64,000 nt of DNA from a beta proteobacterium KB13 (GTDB taxonomy: Bacteria; Pseudomonadota; Gammaproteobacteria; Burkholderiales; Methylophilaceae). The stretch's first letter is position 1; each line of letters starts with the position of its first letter. Positions 55,085-64,000 of the stretch are shown here, in pieces. Position numbers and translations under genes: made by a program. Location: positions 583,827 to 647,826 of the forward strand of contig DS995299.1 in the NCBI GenBank assembly GCA_000156155.1, given 5' to 3'. The notes beneath the pieces were generated by a model, which was not told the DNA's origin, made no database searches, and saw only the letters and a list, made by a program, of their open reading frames with translations.

Positions 55085-57214
55085 ATGGATGGTGATATTA
55101 AGTCTGCAATTCAAAAACATCATGGTGGTTGCCCACATGATTGTCCAGATACCTGCTCAATGGTATTTCATGTTCAAGATAAAAAATTAATAAAAGTTCA
55201 AGGAAATCCAGACCATCCCATGACTAGAGGGGGCTTGTGTGTCAAATTAAACGATTATGAAAAAAGACACTACCATCCTGATCGAATTCTATATCCAATG
55301 AAAAGAGTAGGGCCAAAGGGTGAAAAGAAATTCGAAAGAATCACCTGGGATGAAGCCTTTGATAGCATAGTCAGCAAGTGGCAAGAGATCATTGACGAGC
55401 ATGGCCCGCAAGCAATCATGCCAAATAGCTATTTAGGAAACCAGGGCTTGGTCCATGGATTAAATGGAGGTGATGCTTTTTTTGCTAGACTTGGCGCAAC
55501 CGTAACTGAGCGAACTTTCTGTGGAGAAGGTTCATGCACAGCATGGTTATTAACCATAGGACCTACGGCTGGCGTAGATCCAGAAAGCTTTATCCATTCT
55601 AAATTTATTATTGTTTGGGCGTGTAACTCGGTCAGCACTAATTTACATCACTGGCATATTATTAAAGAAGCTCAGAAACAAGGAGCAAAAGTTGTTGTGA
55701 TCGATGCCTATGCATCCAGAACTGCAAAAGAGGCTGATTGGCATGTTTGTCCAAAACCAGGCACGGATGGTGCCTTAGCTATGGCGATGATGAATGTCAT
55801 TATAGAAGAAGGCTTGGTCGATCAAGATTATGTAGATAACTATACTGTTGGCTATCCAGAATTAGCTGAAAAAGCAAAAGAAAGAACTCCGGAATGGGCC
55901 TCAGAAATAACAGGCATCCCAGCAGAAGACATCATAAAACTAGCTAGAGAGTATGCTACAACTCAGCCTTCAGCTATTAGAATTGGAGTAGCTTTGGAGA
56001 AGAGTTGGGGTGGAAGCCAAGCCATTAGAGCGGTAACGGCCTTACCAGCCCTTACTGGCGCATGGCGCCACGTTGGAGGCGGTATACTTCAATTTCCTGT
56101 ATGGGAGCATCCTTACAAATTTGATGTAATTTGCCGACCAGACCTAATTCCTGAAGGCACTCAGGTAGTTAACAATCTACAGCTTGGAAGAGTCCTAACT
56201 GGTGAACAAAAGCTAAAAGTACCCATTAAATCAATGATGTGTTGGAATACTAACCCAGTAACTCAGGCGACTGAGTCTGAAAAAATATTAGAGGGTTTGA
56301 AGAGCGAAGATCTGTTTTTAATATCAGCTGAACACTTTATCTCAGATACTGCTGCATTTGCAGATATATTGCTTCCAGCATCTATGGGGGCTGAGCAAGA
56401 GGATATTATTTTATCTTGGGGTCACTTGTATCTTACATATAATGAAAAATGTATAGATTCACCTGGAGAATGTTTACCTAATAACGAAATATTCCGACAG
56501 CTCGCTAAACGACTTGGTTTTGAAGAAGACAACTTTAAATGGAATGATACGGAATGTTTAGAAAATTACATCGATTGGGATGCCCCAGCCTGTGATGGGA
56601 TTGATCTTAATTATTTAAAAAAATATGGTTATGCCAGGTTAAATGTGGGCACTAAAGATGATAGGGCGCCGCATAAGGAAGGAAACTTTCCAACACCTTC
56701 GGGTAAATGTGAATTTAGGGTTGTCGGAGCCAAAAATTTTGTTGCAGGCCCTTTTAGACAAATGTATGAAGGATTTCAACCTGGTGAAGATATACCTGAA
56801 TTACCTGACTACGTTGCATCTAAAGAAACTCATGAGGCTAACCCCGAATTAGCAAAAAAATATCCACTCAATATATTAGCGCCTAAAAGTCATGGGTTTA
56901 TTAATTCAAGTTATGCCAATATAGAAAATAAACTAAAAGGGCAGGGTGAACAGTTTGTTCTGATTAATCCAGCTGACGCAGAAAATAGGGGTGTTACCGA
57001 AGGTCAAAAAGTAAAAGTATTCAATGATAGAGGCTCATTTGAGGCTGCCGCGAAAGTAACTACAGACGTTAATAAAGGGATTGTTGTAGCAACCTTAGGT
57101 TACTGGCGACAATTAAATAATGGGGTTGTTAACTCTGTTAGTTCAAATGCATTTGGTGACATGGGTAATTCACCAACATCTCATGACTGTCTTGTTGAGG
57201 TGGCAACAATATAG
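55085..57214 (+). CDS. Molybdopterin oxidoreductase, DMSO-reductase family (MopB), function unassigned
   Basis: 709 aa. N-terminal [4Fe-4S] motif GGCPHDCPDTCSM with a fourth Cys in GGLCVKL. ERTFCGEGSCTAW near residue 140 holds the likely Mo-ligand Cys. The central Mo-bisMGD domain includes IVWACNSVSTN, PKPGTDGALAMAM and HFISDTAAFADILLPA, and a C-terminal dinucleotide-binding domain (about residues 590-705) ends with NSPTSHDC. No Tat signal, so it is cytoplasmic. It resembles the uncharacterised MopB_3-type subfamily more than formate dehydrogenase or nitrate reductase. No electron-transfer subunit or Mo-cofactor gene is adjacent. It ends four bases from the convergent oxygenase gene. Confidence 0.87.
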   Translation: MDGDIKSAIQKHHGGCPHDCPDTCSMVFHVQDKKLIKVQGNPDHPMTRGGLCVKLNDYEKRHYHPDRILYPMKRVGPKGEKKFERITWDEAFDSIVSKWQEIIDEHGPQAIMPNSYLGNQGLVHGLNGGDAFFARLGATVTERTFCGEGSCTAWLLTIGPTAGVDPESFIHSKFIIVWACNSVSTNLHHWHIIKEAQKQGAKVVVIDAYASRTAKEADWHVCPKPGTDGALAMAMMNVIIEEGLVDQDYVDNYTVGYPELAEKAKERTPEWASEITGIPAEDIIKLAREYATTQPSAIRIGVALEKSWGGSQAIRAVTALPALTGAWRHVGGGILQFPVWEHPYKFDVICRPDLIPEGTQVVNNLQLGRVLTGEQKLKVPIKSMMCWNTNPVTQATESEKILEGLKSEDLFLISAEHFISDTAAFADILLPASMGAEQEDIILSWGHLYLTYNEKCIDSPGECLPNNEIFRQLAKRLGFEEDNFKWNDTECLENYIDWDAPACDGIDLNYLKKYGYARLNVGTKDDRAPHKEGNFPTPSGKCEFRVVGAKNFVAGPFRQMYEGFQPGEDIPELPDYVASKETHEANPELAKKYPLNILAPKSHGFINSSYANIENKLKGQGEQFVLINPADAENRGVTEGQKVKVFNDRGSFEAAAKVTTDVNKGIVVATLGYWRQLNNGVVNSVSSNAFGDMGNSPTSHDCLVEVATI

Positions 57215-57218
57215 ATAA

Positions 57219-57809
57219 TCATGTTGCTATATTTAACCAGCCAGTAATGATATATTTAGAGCCATTGTTGACTACATTGCCTTTATGAGCATGGGTCCAT
57301 TCTGCAGGCCAAATCAAAGTTTTACCTATTTCTGGTTTAACAGAAAAGGAATAGTGCTCAAATAGTGTTTCTCCATCCTCAAAATCATCATTCAAATAAG
57401 TCATGAATGCAAATAGACGGTGAAGTGTTTTTATTGAGGTTCTTTCTGAGTGGAGTTTGCTAAAGTGTCCGCCAGGAGGATACATCTGAATATTGAATGA
57501 TCCAATATCTACTTTTTCGAAAACCTCATTCAAGAACGGCCATTGCGTTCTATATTCTGAATAGCAATTAAATAAATGATCAAAATAAATTTTTAAATAT
57601 TGATAGTCAGGCTTAGAAAGATCTTTTGGATTAACAGCAATATCAACTGACTTTTTCTTCGTTTCATCAACTCCGTTAATAATCTCACCTTTTGACTGAA
57701 GACTTTGGTTTTCATTGAAAAAATCAATAATCTTATCGCATAGATTTGTATCTATCTGAAATATGCCAATAAAATTTGGATTATGGTTAGTCATTGAATA
57801 TGGCTCCAT
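57219..57809 (-). CDS. 2-oxoglutarate/Fe(II)-dependent oxygenase (prolyl-4-hydroxylase-like)
   Basis: 196 aa. The jelly-roll core shows LHSERTS (His and an acidic Glu of the iron triad), FMTYLNDDFEDGETLF, then WTHAHKG with the distal His, and KYIITGWL with the probable 2OG-binding basic residue. The triad reads H-x-E rather than the commoner H-x-D. It may hydroxylate a protein residue, but the substrate is unknown. Starts: ATG 57809 (overlaps the TPR gene by 23 bases) or ATG 57794. Last gene of the HDAC-GNAT-TPR-oxygenase cassette. Confidence 0.85.
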   Translation of the reverse strand: MEPYSMTNHNPNFIGIFQIDTNLCDKIIDFFNENQSLQSKGEIINGVDETKKKSVDIAVNPKDLSKPDYQYLKIYFDHLFNCYSEYRTQWPFLNEVFEKVDIGSFNIQMYPPGGHFSKLHSERTSIKTLHRLFAFMTYLNDDFEDGETLFEHYSFSVKPEIGKTLIWPAEWTHAHKGNVVNNGSKYIITGWLNIAT

Positions 57810-58524
57810 TATGATTGGTATTGAAAGAAATTTTACCAGTTGCTGAGTAAATTAAATTTAATGCATCTTCATGCCTACCCATCAATAAATAGATATCACC
57901 TAGATTTTTTTTTGCGAAAAAGTTTTCATTATCTAGTTTTAATGAATATTGAAAAGCCTGTATTGCACTATCATAGTTTTTTGATTCAAGTTGTAAAAAA
58001 CCTGCATTATTTGAAATTCTCGGATCCTTTTGATTTAATGAGAAGGCTTTTTGACAATAAACTTCAGCCTCCTTGAAAATACCTTTGGTAATTAATACAT
58101 CACTCAAGTTTGTATATACTTCGTAATCCAAATTATTTAGTTCAAGTGCTTTTTTGTATGCCTCAATTGCAAAGTCCAATTGATTGTTATCTCTGTAAAG
58201 ATTACCAAGGTTAAAATAAGCCTCGTAAACATCAGGGTGTATTTTTAAAAAACTATAAAAAGCACTAACAGCTGAATCATAATTTTTTAAAGACTTATGA
58301 AGCAGGGCGATATCGAATAAAGCAAGGTCAAATTTAGGATCAATTTTTAAGGCATGCTCAAGGCATGACAAAGATTCCAAAAGATTTTTTTCTGATTTAT
58401 AGCATTTTGAAAGCAAAAATAGGGCATTTTTATCTGACTTACAATCACTTAAGATTTTTTTTGCTTTTTTGAATTTACCCTGATTAATAAAATCATTGGC
58501 TGTAGTGATTTGTGTAGAATCCAT
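57787..58524 (-). CDS. TPR-repeat protein
   Basis: 245 aa of about six tandem 34-residue tetratricopeptide repeats (for example YFNLGNLYRDNNQLDFAIEA, VYTNLSDVLITKGIFKEAE, ISNNAGFLQLESKNYDSAIQ) with no catalytic domain and no signal peptide. TPR modules present protein surfaces; beside a prolyl-hydroxylase-like enzyme it may act as substrate adaptor, a pairing I recall as fused or adjacent in other bacteria. It shares its ends with both neighbours. Confidence 0.85.
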   Translation of the reverse strand: MDSTQITTANDFINQGKFKKAKKILSDCKSDKNALFLLSKCYKSEKNLLESLSCLEHALKIDPKFDLALFDIALLHKSLKNYDSAVSAFYSFLKIHPDVYEAYFNLGNLYRDNNQLDFAIEAYKKALELNNLDYEVYTNLSDVLITKGIFKEAEVYCQKAFSLNQKDPRISNNAGFLQLESKNYDSAIQAFQYSLKLDNENFFAKKNLGDIYLLMGRHEDALNLIYSATGKISFNTNHNGAIFND

Positions 58525-58985
58525 TAGACGTTAGTATTATTATTTAACAATTTTTTCATCTTTACTGACTCAAGTGTTACATCAATAAATATATCCCCAT
58601 AAGAAGTGTATCCATTTTTTTTATAAAATTGTAGAGCATAATATCGTGCTGTAATTTCAATTTCAATAATTCCTAGCTTTTGACAAAAATCTTCAGCTTT
58701 TTTAATGATATAGGTGCCAACTTTCATTCCTCTATATTTGCCTATAACAGCCATTTGCCTTAGTCTAATTTTACTGTCATTTATTTTTTTTAGGACACAA
58801 CATCCAATAATTTCATTATTCAAATAAACTGCGAAATGAAATTGTTTATCCTCGTCCTCTAGATCTGCTTTACTCCATTCAAGATTTAATGGTGCTCGTA
58901 AATTAGAGTATCTAAAACTAATTAAATTTTTATATGGAAGACTTCCAAATTCTACTTGTATAAATTTAAGGTCAGCTAGGATCAA
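58524..58985 (-). CDS. GNAT-family N-acetyltransferase
   Basis: 153 aa. EIIGCCVLKKINDSKIRLR forms beta strands 2-4, RQMAVIGKYRGMKVG is the acetyl-CoA pyrophosphate loop (R-G-x-K-x-G form), and ALQFYKKNGYTSYG is the C-terminal strand/helix typical of the family. The substrate cannot be predicted. It overlaps the HDAC-like gene by 14 bases and abuts the TPR gene, so acetylation and deacetylation functions are encoded in one transcript. Confidence 0.85.
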   Translation of the reverse strand: MILADLKFIQVEFGSLPYKNLISFRYSNLRAPLNLEWSKADLEDEDKQFHFAVYLNNEIIGCCVLKKINDSKIRLRQMAVIGKYRGMKVGTYIIKKAEDFCQKLGIIEIEITARYYALQFYKKNGYTSYGDIFIDVTLESVKMKKLLNNNTNV

Positions 58986-60018
58986 AGTTAATTAACTCTT
59001 TGATAATTGCTTGACTTGCGTTGTCAATATTTGAAGGAACATAACCACCTTCAAGCATATACATAATACCTTTCGAGTTACTTGTGAAGGCAATATTATT
59101 AATTAAACTAGCAACTTTACCGTATCCAGAGCTTGTATATTTTAACTTACCCAACAAATCATTTTTATGAGCATCAAATCCAGCAGATATGATTATAAAT
59201 TCTGGTTGAAAGTTTTTCATTTTTGGGAGCAAGTCGTCCTTAAAAGCAGCTATAAATCTCTCGTCTCCAGAACCTTCAGGCACTTCTACATTATATGTAA
59301 ACCCTTCACCATCCGATATTCCTGTTTCAGATGGTCTGCCGCTACCAGGATAAAATGGGTGCTGATGAATGCTGAAATAGAAAACGGATGGATCATCATA
59401 AAATATATCTTGGGTACCATTTCCATGGTGTACGTCAAAATCAATGATTAATATCCGTGACAATGAATACTTCATTTGTAAGTATTTTGCAGCTATTGCA
59501 GCATGATTATATATACAAAAGCCCATGCCTCGATCCCTTGTTGCATGATGTCCAGGAGGTCTGTTGAATGAAAATGCAGCATCAACATTTCCACTCATGA
59601 TCTCATCAATACCAACCAACGAGGCACCTACAGACATTTGTGCAACATCAAGGCTTATTGGAGAGATAACCGTATCTCCAGTACTAAGAAAAGTAGGGGA
59701 GTCATTATCAAGCGCCCTAATCTCATTTTCAACAAGTTGAATGTATTTCTCAGAATGTGCTAATGCTATTTCTGAATTGCTAGCCTTGCGAACTTTTGGC
59801 CAAACAAGATCATATTTAAAGTCAGGATTATTTTTTAAAGTATTTATGACGTCGAACAATCGTTCAGGTCTTTCTGGATGACCTGAGCCAGTATTATGTT
59901 CTAAGAAAATATCATCATATAAGATTGCTACTGGAGTTTTAGCCATTAATGCATTATGGATCAAAAGTAGAGATGAAATGCATAGTACATTAACAACAAC
60001 CTTTTTAATGAAAAACAT
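58972..60018 (-). CDS. Histone-deacetylase-superfamily hydrolase with predicted signal peptide
   Basis: 348 aa. The arginase/deacetylase fold shows HPERPERL near residue 48, RPPGHHATRDRGMGF (catalytic His pair), DFDVHHGNGTQD (zinc Asp and His), SAGFDAH (zinc Asp) and LEGGY (transition-state Tyr). Relatives include acetylpolyamine amidohydrolases and class II HDACs. Unusually, the first 26 residues look like a Sec signal peptide with cleavage after ALMA, predicting a periplasmic enzyme. The substrate, if periplasmic, could be an acetylated polyamine, sugar or peptide. First gene of the leftward cassette. Confidence 0.87.
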   Translation of the reverse strand: MFFIKKVVVNVLCISSLLLIHNALMAKTPVAILYDDIFLEHNTGSGHPERPERLFDVINTLKNNPDFKYDLVWPKVRKASNSEIALAHSEKYIQLVENEIRALDNDSPTFLSTGDTVISPISLDVAQMSVGASLVGIDEIMSGNVDAAFSFNRPPGHHATRDRGMGFCIYNHAAIAAKYLQMKYSLSRILIIDFDVHHGNGTQDIFYDDPSVFYFSIHQHPFYPGSGRPSETGISDGEGFTYNVEVPEGSGDERFIAAFKDDLLPKMKNFQPEFIIISAGFDAHKNDLLGKLKYTSSGYGKVASLINNIAFTSNSKGIMYMLEGGYVPSNIDNASQAIIKELINFDPS

Positions 60019-60056
60019 ATTCTATATTTCGTATAATGTATATTATGTTAAATTAA

Positions 60057-62925
<2,869 letters not shown>

Positions 62926-63984
62926 TTAGGAAAAGTATTTTTGGGCTTGTTCACTTCCCGGGATCAGATTATGTTTTTCCATTTCTTTCACAATTTGATT
63001 CATATGATTTTTGATTGAAGCTACATATACTGAATCAATTTCCTTATTTCGACCATCAACCATAACTGCATTTAGTTTAATGCAGAACTCATTCATCAAA
63101 TTTGTCATTTCATCAAAAGCATCTATACAATTATTTGTAGACGGGATATCAAGGCTCACAATAATGCCTTGTATAAAGGCATCACTATCAATTTTTAGTG
63201 GCTGTCTATTTAAATTCATAATTTTGAACATTTTTTGACCATCTACTTTTGGGTCAAAATACCAATGATAATTTTTAAAAAGCCTTATATTTGCTTTGTT
63301 AAAAAAATCTTGAAATGCCCCAAAGTGAAATGAACTATCTGTTTTGGGTTGAATTTTGATAAGAAAGTTTTTGTTGATTAATCTTTTAAATGGCACAAGG
63401 TTTGCAGTGCTTTCAATGATATCCTCATTTGATAACCATATCTGATTGACCTCTAAATGTTGTTTGATTTTTTCAATTAAATCTAAAAATTTCTGCTTTA
63501 CTAGCTGATCAATGTCCAACCTTCTTGATATCAGAGGAAGAGATAGAAGAATTTGATCAAATACATAGTTTTCATCAATCGCCTCACCTGTTGCCCACAA
63601 ACCATCATCTTTTCTTAGGTAGAGGCTTGTTTTTAGATCTCTCAGATAGGAAGTTATATCCAGATCCAACAAAACTCTTGCTTCGCTTGTTTTGTTCAGG
63701 GTAAGGCTAACAACAGACTCAAAATTGAGATTAATTTCACCAGGAAGATGTTTCTTTAAAAAATCTATTGATACGTTATGGTTTGATGGCTCATGAGCTA
63801 TAAAGTTATCTAACTCTGATGGGTTGTCGAAATTTTTATCGAACAGTGGATCATGCTGTCGACGCATTGAGTCTGCTTTTTTCTGCTTTTCACGAGTTTT
63901 TTTTAACTGCAACCAATTAAAAATAATCATGAATAAAACAATGGTTAATCCAAGGATTAACAGAGCAATCTGAACATCGCTCAT
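62926..63984 (-). CDS. zipA: ZipA-like cell division protein
   Basis: 352 aa. One N-terminal membrane helix (about residues 5-24, IALLILGLTIVLFMIIFNWL) followed by a charged cytoplasmic linker, then a large C-terminal domain. The region from about residue 215, with FGAFQDFFNKANIRL, GIIVSLDIPS and FDEMTNLMNEFCIKLNA, resembles the FtsZ-binding ZipA_C fold. Location immediately upstream of ligA, where betaproteobacteria place smc-zipA-ligA, supports this. The sequence match itself is weak, so confidence rests partly on synteny. Confidence 0.72.
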   Translation of the reverse strand: MSDVQIALLILGLTIVLFMIIFNWLQLKKTREKQKKADSMRRQHDPLFDKNFDNPSELDNFIAHEPSNHNVSIDFLKKHLPGEINLNFESVVSLTLNKTSEARVLLDLDITSYLRDLKTSLYLRKDDGLWATGEAIDENYVFDQILLSLPLISRRLDIDQLVKQKFLDLIEKIKQHLEVNQIWLSNEDIIESTANLVPFKRLINKNFLIKIQPKTDSSFHFGAFQDFFNKANIRLFKNYHWYFDPKVDGQKMFKIMNLNRQPLKIDSDAFIQGIIVSLDIPSTNNCIDAFDEMTNLMNEFCIKLNAVMVDGRNKEIDSVYVASIKNHMNQIVKEMEKHNLIPGSEQAQKYFS

Positions 63985-64000
63985 GAAGTCACCTGACGCT

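Noticed and set aside
60019-60056. Near-palindromic ATAATGTATATTAT before the HDAC-like gene as an operator
   Set aside because: Very A+T-rich and short; such sequence arises easily here and overlaps a possible -10 region, so no separate call is justified.

Overview
The window is a dense stretch of bacterial chromosome. It carries about 66 protein genes (one cut by the left edge), no tRNA or rRNA, no CRISPR array and no insertion sequence. Base composition is strongly A+T-rich. Most neighbouring genes overlap or sit a few bases apart, the longest gene-free gap is about 240 bases, and several genes start with GTG or TTG. Gene content and order (M48 protease/orn; rne-rluC-HAD-Rieske-S49 peptidase; TP-methylase-maf-yceD-rpmF-plsX-fab; zipA-like-ligA; queG/tsaE-amiC) suggest a streamlined betaproteobacterium. 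A Methylophilales (OM43-like) or similar free-living aquatic lineage is my best guess. That placement is inference from synteny and composition, not from a search.

Layout. 1-13.7 kb: Ste24-type protease, orn, crcB, then RNase E, with rluC, a HAD phosphatase, a Rieske protein and SppA diverging from it; then pgi, queG, tsaE, amiC, miaA and an EamA transporter. 13.7-26.7 kb: one unbroken leftward run of eleven genes, map-glnD-POT transporter-lipocalin-desaturase-flavoprotein-DUF1365-Cfa-like enzyme-kinase-like protein-MnmC(o)-TPR/GT41 glycosyltransferase. 26.8-39.3 kb: rpsB-tsf, then pyrH-frr-uppS-cdsA-dxr and bamA-ompH-lpxD-fabZ-lpxA-lpxB-rnhB (translation, isoprenoid and phospholipid precursors, outer-membrane assembly, lipid A). 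39.2-43.8 kb, leftward: TP-methylase, Maf and a two-subunit pyruvate carboxylase. 43.8-55 kb: yceD-rpmF-plsX-fabH-fabD-fabG-acpP-fabF-pabC-mltG-tmk-holB-tatD-MBL hydrolase and a small exported protein. 55-57.2 kb: an orphan molybdopterin oxidoreductase. 57.2-60 kb, leftward: exported HDAC-like hydrolase, GNAT, TPR protein and 2OG-Fe(II) oxygenase. 60-64 kb, leftward: ZipA-like protein, ligA and a periplasmic TPR protein.

Most of the window is core housekeeping. The unusual parts are: the lipid-modification run, whose Cfa homologue lacks two residues of the bicarbonate site; a kinase-fold partner without the catalytic Asp; a eukaryote-like O-GlcNAc-transferase homologue; the exported deacetylase/acetyltransferase/TPR/oxygenase cassette; AAGCTT-centred palindromes packed inside crcB; terminator-like hairpins inside lpxD and lpxB; and the absence of mutL, rseP and pilZ from positions where they are usually found. 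I see no clear evidence for a complete, wholly new system. The lipid run and the 57-60 kb cassette are the best candidates for undescribed biology.
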